Shown here: positions 1 through 5,021 of the stretch, piece after piece
How the letters are laid out: each line of letters opens with the position of its first letter
Numbering within the stretch: position 1 is the first letter of the stretch
Assembly: GCA_934659445.1 (NCBI GenBank)
Contig: CAKUHV010000071.1
Coordinates: forward strand, 1 to 9,337
DNA from: an uncultured Oscillospiraceae bacterium
Lineage (GTDB): Bacteria; Bacillota; Clostridia; Oscillospirales; Oscillospiraceae
Length of the DNA stretch: 9,337 nucleotides
Reading direction: 5' to 3'
Made by a program: the position numbers and the translations under genes
The notes under the pieces: model-generated
Database searches by the model: none
What the model was told of the DNA's origin: nothing
What the model saw: the letters and a program-made list of their open reading frames with translations, nothing else

Positions 1-1266
1 GTCAAGGAAAACATCAAGAAGAAGTTTCAGGACGCCAAGCTGCCCCTGGTAGACCAGGTGCTGGAGCTGGACGGGCGCAACCGTGCCGCTATGAGCGAGG
101 CCAACGACCTCCGGGCCAACCGCAACGCCCTGTCCAAGAAGGTGGGCATGCTCATGGGGCAGGCCAAGAAGGACCCCTCCAAGCTGGCCGAGGCCGAGGA
201 GGCCAAGGCCCAGGTAAAGGCCAACGCCGACCGTCTGGCCGAGCTGGAGGCGCTGGAGGGCCAGCTGGCGGAGGAGATCCGCCACATCATGCTCCAGATC
301 CCCAACATCATCGACCCCTCCGTGCCCATCGGCCCCGACGACAGCTGCAACGTAGAGGTCCAGCGCTTCGGCGAGCCCGTGGTGCCCGACTTTGAGATCC
401 CCTATCATACTCAGATCATGGAGTCCTTCGACGGCATCGATATGGACGCCGCCGGCCGGGTATCCGGCAACGGCTTCTACTACCTCATGGGGGACATTGC
501 CCGCCTGCACGAGGCCGTGCTGGCCTATGCCCGCGACTTTATGATCGGCAAGGGCTTCACCTTCTGCATCCCCCCCTTCATGATCCACGGCAACGTGGTA
601 GAGGGCGTCATGAGCCAGACGGAGATGGACGCCATGATGTACAAGATCGAGGGGGAGGACCTGTACCTCATCGGCACCAGCGAGCACTCCATGATCGGCA
701 AGTTCATCGACCAGATCCTGCCCGAGGCCACCCTGCCCCGCACCCTGACCTCCTACTCCCCCTGCTTCCGCAAGGAGAAGGGCGCCCACGGCATCGAAGA
801 GCGGGGCGTGTACCGCATCCACCAGTTCGAGAAGCAGGAGATGATCGTGGTCTGCAAGCCCGAGGACTCCATGAAGTGGTACGAGCAGATGTGGCGCTAC
901 TCCGTAGAGCTGTTCCGCAGCATGGAGATCCCCGTGCGCCAGCTGGAGTGCTGCTCCGGCGACCTGGCTGACCTGAAGGTGAAGTCCTGTGACATCGAGG
1001 CCTGGAGCCCCCGCCAGCAGAAGTATTTCGAGGTGTGCTCCTGCTCCAACCTGGGCGACGCCCAGGCCCGCCGTCTGAAGATGCGCGTCAAGGGGGAGGA
1101 CGGCAGGATGTACCTGCCCCACACCCTGAACAACACCGTGGTGGCCCCGCCCCGTATGCTCATTGCCTTCCTGGAGAACCACCTGCAGGCCGACGGCTCC
1201 GTCACCATCCCCCAGGTGCTGCGCCCCTACATGGGCGGTACGGAGGTTCTGGTGCCCAGGAAGTAA
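1..1266 (+). CDS. serS: Seryl-tRNA synthetase, 5'-truncated by the window edge
   Basis: This enzyme charges tRNA-Ser with serine in the cytoplasm. The frame is open from base 1, and the first visible residues (VKENIKKKF) match the start of the N-terminal helical arm of SerRS, so about 15 codons lie outside the window; the GTG at 58 is internal. Bases 60-300 encode the charged coiled-coil arm that grips the long variable arm of tRNA-Ser. The class II core follows: TSEHSMIG at 676-699, where many bacterial SerRS have TAEVPL; motif 2 beginning FRKEKGAHGIEERG at 766; the serine-pocket SCSN segment near 1040; and motif 3 with LNNTVVAPPRM near 1126, ending in PYMGG. The LNNT..PR form resembles Thermus and archaeal-type SerRS more than the LNGSGLA form of Escherichia coli or Bacillus. 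There is no terminator after the TAA stop; repeat DNA begins within four bases. The identification is secure; the subtype comes from recalled family sequences. Confidence 0.97.
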   Translation, partial: VKENIKKKFQDAKLPLVDQVLELDGRNRAAMSEANDLRANRNALSKKVGMLMGQAKKDPSKLAEAEEAKAQVKANADRLAELEALEGQLAEEIRHIMLQIPNIIDPSVPIGPDDSCNVEVQRFGEPVVPDFEIPYHTQIMESFDGIDMDAAGRVSGNGFYYLMGDIARLHEAVLAYARDFMIGKGFTFCIPPFMIHGNVVEGVMSQTEMDAMMYKIEGEDLYLIGTSEHSMIGKFIDQILPEATLPRTLTSYSPCFRKEKGAHGIEERGVYRIHQFEKQEMIVVCKPEDSMKWYEQMWRYSVELFRSMEIPVRQLECCSGDLADLKVKSCDIEAWSPRQQKYFEVCSCSNLGDAQARRLKMRVKGEDGRMYLPHTLNNTVVAPPRMLIAFLENHLQADGSVTIPQVLRPYMGGTEVLVPRK

Positions 1267-1269
1267 GCA

Positions 1270-1298
1270 GGGGCCGTCCCATGTGGCGGCCCGCGGGC
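1270..1298 (+). repeat. Short palindromic intergenic unit, copy A
   Basis: This 29-bp segment matches 6484-6512 with one substitution. It folds as GGCCGTC and GGCGGCC around a six-base CCATGT loop; the substituted T pairs with G, so the stem survives. It starts three bases after the serS stop and abuts the larger repeat element at 1303. The hairpin has no T-run, so it is not a standard terminator. Confidence 0.85.
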
Positions 1299-1302
1299 TC
1301 GT

Positions 1303-1394
1303 CCTCACAAGCTCCGCATTACTCGCCACGGCATAAATGCCATGGCTCGCTCGCTCCGCTGCTCGTTCTCTCCCCAACAAAGCCTTCGGCTTTG
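1303..1394 (-). repeat. Long dispersed repeat, copy 1, with terminal hairpin
   Basis: Bases 1303-1379 are the reverse complement of 9261-9337 with a single mismatch over 77 bp. Read on the minus strand, the element begins with a hairpin (CCCCGGCAAAGCC, loop GAA, GGCTTTGTTGGGG; 1372-1400), followed by a GAGCGAGCGAG-like stretch and a second hairpin around GCCATGGCA and TGCCGTGGC. Both copies keep the outer cccc/gggg pairs of the first hairpin but have different inner arms that still pair. No long open frame or transposase is present, so this is a non-coding repeat of REP or MITE type; the exact family is not known to me. Confidence 0.85.
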
Positions 1395-1463
1395 CCGGGG
1401 GCCCCATATTCGGCGGCGACAGCTCCCTTTCGCAAGAGGGGCCTTGGCGCAGGCGGCCAAAGG

Positions 1464-1491
1464 TTGTCCCTACGGGGCGACCGTATACAAT
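1464..1491 (+). promoter_or_regulatory. Weak sigma-A promoter candidate for mscL
   Basis: TTGTCC (1464-1469) and TACAAT (1486-1491) are 16 bp apart. This is the best box pair I found in the spacer before mscL, but the -35 box lies in the edge of a repeat module, and it would leave a leader of about 175 nt. It is a candidate only. Confidence 0.3.
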
Positions 1492-1609
1492 CCGAAATTT
1501 TTATCCGCAATTATACAGACCGTTTTACCGCTCTGGAGCCGTTCACAGCCGTCTCTCTCCTATTCGGCATCATTTTGGCCCCTGAAAACCGCTCCAGAAC
1601 GGCCGTACC

Positions 1610-1640
1610 CCTGTATCCCTTGTGCCCCAAGGGGTACAGG
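1610..1640 (+). other. 13-bp hairpin in the mscL leader
   Basis: CCTGTATCCCTTG (1610-1622) pairs with CAAGGGGTACAGG (1628-1640) around a TGCCC loop, with one T-G wobble that is allowed on the + strand. It ends 18 bases before the AGGAGG of mscL. There is no T-run on either side, so it is unlikely to be an intrinsic terminator. It could shape or protect the 5' end of the mRNA, or be one more repeat hairpin. Confidence 0.6.
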
Positions 1641-1672
1641 CCCTTAGAAAATACACACAGGAGGACCTTACC

Positions 1673-2077
1673 ATGAAAAAGTTCCTGGAGGAGTTCAAAG
1701 CCTTCGCCATGCGGGGCAACGTGCTGGACATGGCCGTGGGCGTGGTCATCGGCGGCGCCTTCGGCAAGATCACCACCTCTCTGGTGAACGACATCATCAT
1801 GCCCCTGATCTCCATGCTCACCGGCGGCATCGACTTTTCCAGCTGGAAGTGGGTGCTGAAGGCCGCCCAGGGCGACGCCGAGGTGGCGGTGAACTTTGGC
1901 AATTTTATCGCCGTGGTGCTGGACTTCATCATCATCGCCTTCGCCGTGTTCTGCATGGTCAAGGCCATCAACAAGCTGCATAAGAAGAAGGAGGAGGCCC
2001 CCGCCGCTCCCCCTGAGCCCTCCGCCGAGGAGAAGCTGCTGGCCGAGATCCGCGACCTGTTGAAGGAGAAGCCGTGA
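1673..2077 (+). CDS. mscL: Large-conductance mechanosensitive channel MscL
   Basis: MscL is a homopentameric inner-membrane channel that opens under high membrane tension and releases solutes during osmotic downshock. The 134-residue product is the normal family length. The amphipathic N-terminal helix is followed by the signature [20 protein letters not shown] (residues 14-33) in TM1, then the NDIIMP turn (39-44), a short external loop, TM2 at about 77-97, and a charged C-terminal helix (119-133) after an Ala/Pro-rich linker. The ATG at 1673 is chosen because AGGAGG lies 8 bases upstream at 1659-1664 and the protein then starts [11 protein letters not shown] as expected; the upstream TTG at 1622 would add residues with no family match. 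The stop codon overlaps the next start (TGATG), which points to co-transcription and coupled translation with the following membrane-protein gene and rsmG. Confidence 0.97.
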   Translation: MKKFLEEFKAFAMRGNVLDMAVGVVIGGAFGKITTSLVNDIIMPLISMLTGGIDFSSWKWVLKAAQGDAEVAVNFGNFIAVVLDFIIIAFAVFCMVKAINKLHKKKEEAPAAPPEPSAEEKLLAEIRDLLKEKP

Positions 2078-2421
2078 TGCCCCGGAACAAAGACGAACGC
2101 CCCCAGCAGGAGGGGAAGGAGCCCTTCGTCCCCGCCTCCCCCGTCAAGCGCACCTTGGCCTGGACCGGTCTGGTGTACGCCCTGATGCTGCTGGGCATGA
2201 CCACCTATATCTTTTATACCGGCACCGCCTTGGGCAACCTGGGCCCGGCCCTGGCTCTGCCGGGGCTGATCGGCTTGGGCGCGGTGGCCATCGTCAGCTG
2301 GCGCACCACGGGCAGGCCCGCGGGCTGGCTGGCCGTGCTGCTGGCCGTACTGTGCTGGGCCCTGGCCCTTTTCACCGCCCCCCTGGCCTGGGCGGGCTTT
2401 CTGAGCAATTTCGGAGGTTGA
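2077..2421 (+). CDS. Small three-helix membrane protein of unknown function
   Basis: I do not recognise a family. The 114-residue protein has a charged, proline-containing N-terminus (residues 1-25, presumably cytoplasmic) and three likely membrane helices at about 26-48, 54-75 and 82-108, ending almost immediately after the third. A single Arg/Thr/Gly-rich turn (76-81) joins helices 2 and 3. The ATG at 2077 shares its A with the mscL stop codon and has AAGGAG at 2063-2068, 8 bases upstream; an in-frame GTG at 2074 is a less well spaced alternative. The gene ends 4 bases before the rsmG start. GC content and codon use match the neighbours. That it is real rests on the tight overlaps, the ribosome binding site and the coherent hydrophobic pattern. 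Its position after a mechanosensitive channel suggests, but does not show, an envelope role. Confidence 0.85.
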   Translation: MPRNKDERPQQEGKEPFVPASPVKRTLAWTGLVYALMLLGMTTYIFYTGTALGNLGPALALPGLIGLGAVAIVSWRTTGRPAGWLAVLLAVLCWALALFTAPLAWAGFLSNFGG

Positions 2422-2425
2422 CGCC

Positions 2426-3136
2426 GTGAAGGACATTCTCACCCAAGGTCTGGCCCAGCTGGGCATCGCGCCCCCGGAGGGAGCCGTAGACAGGCTGTGC
2501 CGGTACGCCGGCCTGCTGGTGGAGCAGAACCGCGTGATGAACCTGACGGCCATCACCCAGCCGGAAGGGATCGCTCGGCTGCACTTTCTGGACAGCGCCG
2601 CCCTGCTGCCCCTGCTAGGGGACACGGCGAGCAGGCGGCTGATCGACGTGGGCACCGGGGCGGGCTTTCCCGGCCTGGTGCTGAAGATCCTCTCCCCCGG
2701 GCTGGAACTGACCCTGCTGGACAGCCTGGGCAAGCGGGTGGATTGGCTGGGCCGGGTGGCCCAGGAGCTGGAGCTGACCGGCGTCACCTGCATCCACGCC
2801 CGTGCGGAGGAGCAGGCTCTGGTAAAGGGCTGGCGGGACAGCTTCGACTTCGTCACCGCCCGGGCGGTGGCCGACCTGCGGCTCTTGAGCGAGTTGTGCC
2901 TTCCCTACGCCAAGGTGGGCGGGGCCTTTCTGGCCATGAAGGGCGTGGACAGCGGCGAGGAGCTGGACCGGGCCGCCCACGCCGTGAAGCTGCTGGGCGG
3001 CCGGGTGGAGGGCGTCACCGACTGCCCCATCCCCGGCTGCGACGTGGTCCACCGGGTGGTGACCATCCGCAAGGTGGCCCCCACCTTAAAGGGCTACCCC
3101 CGGCGGTGGGCCAGGATCCAAAAGGAGCCGCTGTAA
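2426..3136 (+). CDS. rsmG: 16S rRNA (guanine-N7)-methyltransferase RsmG (GidB)
   Basis: RsmG uses S-adenosylmethionine to methylate N7 of G527 (E. coli numbering) in the 530 loop of 16S rRNA; its loss gives low-level streptomycin resistance in several bacteria. The 236-residue product has the usual length. Visible landmarks are NLTAI (39-43), HFLDS (53-57), the Rossmann glycine loop IDVGTGAGFPGL (73-84), the acidic end of the second strand in LLDSLGKR (97-104), RAEE (126-129) and TARAVADL (144-151). The start is GTG at 2426, with GGAGG at 2413-2417 giving 8-base spacing; it begins 4 bases after the preceding stop, so the gene closes the mscL operon. A GC-rich imperfect hairpin follows the stop but has no T-run. 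In many Firmicutes this gene sits near the origin with mnmG or parA; here only a MinD-like gene follows. Confidence 0.97.
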   Translation: MKDILTQGLAQLGIAPPEGAVDRLCRYAGLLVEQNRVMNLTAITQPEGIARLHFLDSAALLPLLGDTASRRLIDVGTGAGFPGLVLKILSPGLELTLLDSLGKRVDWLGRVAQELELTGVTCIHARAEEQALVKGWRDSFDFVTARAVADLRLLSELCLPYAKVGGAFLAMKGVDSGEELDRAAHAVKLLGGRVEGVTDCPIPGCDVVHRVVTIRKVAPTLKGYPRRWARIQKEPL

Positions 3137-3253
3137 GGGGCGGGGCGGCTGAGGCCGCTCCCCTTCCGGCACAAGGCGGCCCCATTCCCGGATATTTCCG
3201 GCATATTTTACAGAAATTGTCTGCGATTTTGGGTAAATTTTCAAAATGACCCA

Positions 3254-3281
3254 TTGACGGCATCGGGATTTATGTTACACT
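3254..3281 (+). promoter_or_regulatory. Sigma-A promoter of the MinD-like gene
   Basis: TTGACG (3254-3259) and TACACT (3276-3281) are 16 bp apart, with a TG one base before the -10 box (extended -10). It sits in a locally AT-rich stretch. Transcription would start near 3288, leaving a leader of about 23 nt that contains GAGGAGGGGG (3297-3306) before the ATG at 3311. This separates the gene from the mscL operon. Confidence 0.72.
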
Positions 3282-3310
3282 AAAAGATGACAAGCTGAGG
3301 AGGGGGCGCT

Positions 3311-4045
3311 ATGGGCATCGTCATTGCAGTTACGTCCGGCAAGGGCGGCACCGGCAAGACCTCCGTCACCGGAGGGGTGGCCGCCGCGCTGGGGCGCATG
3401 GGGCGCAGCGTGCTGTGCATCGACATGGACATCGGCCTGCGCAATCTGGACATCTCTCTTGGCATGAGCGACCGGGCCATGATGGACTTTACCGACGCGG
3501 CCCAGGGGCGCTGCCCCCTTGAGCGGGCCGCCGCCGCGCACCCCGCCCTGTCCGGCCTGTCCCTGCTCACCGCCCCCCTGACCCTGCCGGAGGATCTCAC
3601 CGCCGAACAGGTGAAGGAGCTGCTGCGGCAGGCCCGGGCCCGGTATCAGTATGTGCTCATCGACTCCCCCGCCGGTCTGGGCGCCGGCTTCCGGCTGGCC
3701 ACGGCTTACGCCGACCGTGCCATCGTGGTGGCCACCAACGACGCCTCGTCCCTGCGGGACGCCCAGCGCACCGTGACCGAGCTGGCCCATCTGGAGCAGG
3801 TCCATCTGGTGATGAACCGCATCCAGCCCAAGCTGCTGAAAAAGCTGAAGGCCACCATCGATGACGCCATGGATGCCGCCGGCCTGCCCCTGCTGGGGGT
3901 GCTGCCGGAGGATCCCCGGGTCATGCTGGCGGCCAATCTGGGCAAGCCCCTCACTCCCGGCGGACGGCCGGGGGCGGCGGAGGCCTGCGCCAACATCGCC
4001 CGGCGGCTGGAGGGGCAGCATGTGCCCATCATGCGCATCCGCTGA
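3311..4045 (+). CDS. MinD/ParA-family P-loop ATPase, MinD-like
   Basis: MinD ATPases dimerise on ATP, bind the membrane and position partners such as MinC at division. This 244-residue protein has the deviant Walker A box SGKGGTGKTS (9-18), IDMDIGLRNLD (37-47; the DxDxGLRNLD block is characteristic of MinD rather than ParA or Soj), Walker B LIDSPAG (116-122) and a VVATNDASSLRDAQR segment matching the MinD TNPEVSSVRDADR block. Departures are Leu-Gly in place of Ile-Glu after SPAG, and a C-terminus (EGQHVPIMRIR) without the usual MinD membrane-targeting amphipathic helix ending in KKGFLKRLFG-like sequence. No minC or minE is adjacent. It has its own promoter and a strong ribosome binding site. 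The methylglyoxal-synthase-like gene follows after 111 bp with no clear terminator, so the two may be co-transcribed. Family assignment is firm; a role in septum placement is unproven. Confidence 0.92.
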   Translation: MGIVIAVTSGKGGTGKTSVTGGVAAALGRMGRSVLCIDMDIGLRNLDISLGMSDRAMMDFTDAAQGRCPLERAAAAHPALSGLSLLTAPLTLPEDLTAEQVKELLRQARARYQYVLIDSPAGLGAGFRLATAYADRAIVVATNDASSLRDAQRTVTELAHLEQVHLVMNRIQPKLLKKLKATIDDAMDAAGLPLLGVLPEDPRVMLAANLGKPLTPGGRPGAAEACANIARRLEGQHVPIMRIR

Positions 4046-4156
4046 AGGCCCCGTTTTGTTCCGTTGACCCGGTTTTGCTCCGGCCCCGCTCCCCCGAACA
4101 GGGGCGTAGGGCGAGAGCGAAACCTCACCCCATTTTTTGGACAGGAGGAATTACCA

Positions 4157-4573
4157 ATGAATATCGCGCTCATGTGTCACAACAAGAAGCAGGAGCTGAT
4201 GGTCCAGTTCTGCACCGCATACTGCGGCGTTCTGGCCAAGCACACCGTCTGCGCCACCAACGCCACCGGCCGCATGGTGGCCGAGGCCACCGGCCTGAAC
4301 GTCAACCTGTTCCTGTCCCACGAACACGGCGGCATCGAGCAGATCGGCCAGCGCATCGTCTATAACGAGATCGACATGGTGCTCTTCTTCAACTCCCCCC
4401 AGGACAACACCATGGACAACGACGTCATGTATATCTGCCGCCTGTGCGACCAGCACTCCGTGCCCATGGCCACCAATGTGGCCACCGCCGAGCTGCTGAT
4501 CCACGGTCTGGCCCGGGGCGACCTGGACTGGCGCGAGGTGATGAACCCCAACCGCGTGCCCTTCGCCCTGTAA
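4157..4573 (+). CDS. mgsA: Methylglyoxal synthase-family protein with altered active site
   Basis: MgsA normally converts dihydroxyacetone phosphate to methylglyoxal and phosphate. This 138-residue protein aligns end to end with the family: IALMCHNKKQELM (3-15), ATNATG (33-38), EATGLNVNLFLS (43-54), GGIEQIG (58-64), NEIDMVLFF (70-78), DNDV (87-90), LCDQHSVPMATNVATAELL (96-114) and RGDLDWRE (120-127). Key positions are changed. Using E. coli numbering, catalytic Asp71 of GGDQQ is Ile60, Asp20 is Asn9, Asp91 is Asn79, His98 is Met86, phosphate-binding Lys23 is Gln12, Thr47 is Ala36 and Gly66 is His55; His19 (His8) and Asp101 (Asp89) remain. Methylglyoxal synthesis is therefore doubtful and a sensory or regulatory role is possible. 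The ATG at 4157 is chosen for AGGAGGA at 4143-4149; upstream codons add unrelated sequence. In several clostridia mgsA lies close to min and rod-shape genes, which fits this neighbour. Confidence 0.9.
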   Translation: MNIALMCHNKKQELMVQFCTAYCGVLAKHTVCATNATGRMVAEATGLNVNLFLSHEHGGIEQIGQRIVYNEIDMVLFFNSPQDNTMDNDVMYICRLCDQHSVPMATNVATAELLIHGLARGDLDWREVMNPNRVPFAL

Positions 4574-4586
4574 GGGGCGGAGGGAC

Positions 4587-4694
4587 GGGCGGTATTAAAA
4601 TCCCCCGGCAAGGGCAGAGCCCTTGCCCTACGAAACGTTCTGTGACCCTGTGCGTAGGGCGCGACGACCCGGCGCGCCGCAAAACGCCGGGCGG
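4587..4694 (+). repeat. Composite palindromic repeat upstream of the hisS leader
   Basis: The composite has two parts. Bases 4587-4632 are an exact 46-bp reverse complement of 9088-9133 and contain a 9-bp hairpin (GGCAAGGGC, loop AGA, GCCCTTGCC; 4607-4627) ending in CCCTAC. Bases 4654-4680 are an exact reverse complement of 9041-9067 and recur in direct orientation at 6400-6426; the match to 6399-6440 extends over 42 bp with two differences. The roughly 20-bp spacers between the two parts are diverged but still alignable, so the whole composite was duplicated as a unit. No coding capacity is seen. Confidence 0.9.
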
Positions 4695-4708
4695 AATATA
4701 AAACTCCC

Positions 4709-4737
4709 TTGACCTTTTCCCCAAAACAGTGTAACAT
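4709..4737 (+). promoter_or_regulatory. Sigma-A promoter of the T-box/hisS transcript
   Basis: TTGACC (4709-4714) and TAACAT (4732-4737) are separated by exactly 17 bp in an AT-richer patch just after the repeat composite. Predicted initiation near 4744 falls immediately before the base of T-box Stem I, which is where a leader promoter should sit. Confidence 0.78.
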
Positions 4738-4743
4738 AGCATC

Positions 4744-4983
4744 GTTCCCGCGATGACGGGTCACAAGTAACCGGAACGCCCCCTGACAGAGAGAGGCCCC
4801 TTGGCTGCGAGGGTCTCAGGCCACGGCCCCGGCGAAGACAGTCCCACCAGCGGCCCCGGAGACGGGGGCGGTCCCCTTCCCGCACAAAGAAGACCAAAGG
4901 GGCGCTTTGCGCCTGAATTTGGGTGGCACCACGAAGCGTTTTGAACGCTCTCGTCCCAAACCACGGGACGGGAGCGTTTTTTT
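4744..4983 (+). promoter_or_regulatory. T-box riboswitch leader, tRNA-Asp specificity proposed
   Basis: T-box leaders bind a tRNA; an uncharged one stabilises an antiterminator and allows read-through. Stem I runs from about 4751 to 4852. The specifier loop has AAGTA on its 5' side (4765-4769) and CGAA-GAC-A on its 3' side, putting GAC (4837-4839, Asp) in the codon position followed by a purine. It is closed by CCGG (4771-4774) with CCGG (4829-4832) above and GGG with CCC below. The distal hairpin AGGCCC/GGGTCT (4794-4799, 4811-4816) carries the AGAG bulge and the GGCTGCGA loop. Stem III is GGCGC/GCGCC (4901-4913). The T-box core is GGGTGGCACCACG (4921-4933): GGG pairs with CCC (4955-4957), TGGCACC forms the 7-nt bulge, and ACGA plus AGCGTT pair with AACGCT plus TCGT. 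TGGC complements GCCA, matching G73 of tRNA-Asp, whereas bacterial tRNA-His has C73. The class is certain; Asp specificity comes from manual folding. Confidence 0.93.
4944..4983 (+). terminator. Regulated intrinsic terminator of the T-box leader
   Basis: AACGCTCTCGTCCC (4944-4957) pairs with GGGACGGGAGCGTT (4965-4978), 14 bp with one wobble, around AAACCAC. Seven T residues at 4977-4983 follow. Its left arm is the same segment used by the antiterminator, so the two structures exclude each other. Confidence 0.94.
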
Positions 4984-5006
4984 GCCCCCGAACAGAACAT
5001 CACAGG

Positions 5007-5021
5007 AAAGGACGATCCTTT
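5007..5021 (+). promoter_or_regulatory. Ribosome binding site of hisS inside a small hairpin
   Basis: AAAGGA (5007-5012) and TCCTTT (5016-5021) are a perfect inverted repeat around CGA, ending at the base before the hisS ATG. The Shine-Dalgarno bases could be partly masked in the free mRNA. The stem is short (6 bp) and four of its six pairs are A-U, so any effect would be modest. Confidence 0.5.

Larger units (their letters stand above)
1395..1658. other. Gene-free spacer between serS and mscL
   Basis: No coding region is credible here. The left half (to about 1473) looks like another repeat module: read on the minus strand it starts with GTAGGG at 1473 and contains imperfect hairpins, including GCTCCCTTT facing AGAGGGGC near 1425-1446. 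From about 1491 the sequence becomes less GC-rich and looks unique. It holds a weak promoter candidate and, near the right end, the strong hairpin at 1610-1640. The overlapping short open frames in several registers lack ribosome binding sites and recognisable protein character. Confidence 0.6.

Noticed and set aside
1303..1394. CRISPR or insertion sequence interpretation of the repeats
   Set aside because: There are no regularly spaced identical units with unique spacers, no transposase frame and no target duplication visible; the units are heterogeneous palindromes.
1570..2856. 428-codon minus-strand open frame across mscL to rsmG
   Set aside because: It is antisense to three well-supported genes, and its translation is compositionally biased (Ser, Arg, Ala, Gln) without recognisable domains.
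3129..3170. GC-rich hairpin after rsmG as a terminator
   Set aside because: An 8-bp stem with a wobble exists, but no T-run follows, so intrinsic termination is not supported.
3229..3252. Partial palindrome GGGTAAATTTTCAAAATGACC as an operator before the MinD-like gene
   Set aside because: The arms match only with an offset, and the AT-rich centre makes such matches easy by chance; no second site was found.
4051..4135. Promoter or terminator between the MinD-like gene and mgsA
   Set aside because: A TTGACC-like box is present without a fitting -10 box, and the CCCC/GGGG inverted match is only 4-5 bp with no T-run.
4822..4824. CAC (His codon) in Stem I of the T-box as the specifier
   Set aside because: It lies above the CCGG/CCGG helix, not opposite AAGTA in the specifier loop. 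GAC at 4837-4839 has the expected flanks (CGAA before, purine after), and the TGGC bulge also fits tRNA-Asp.
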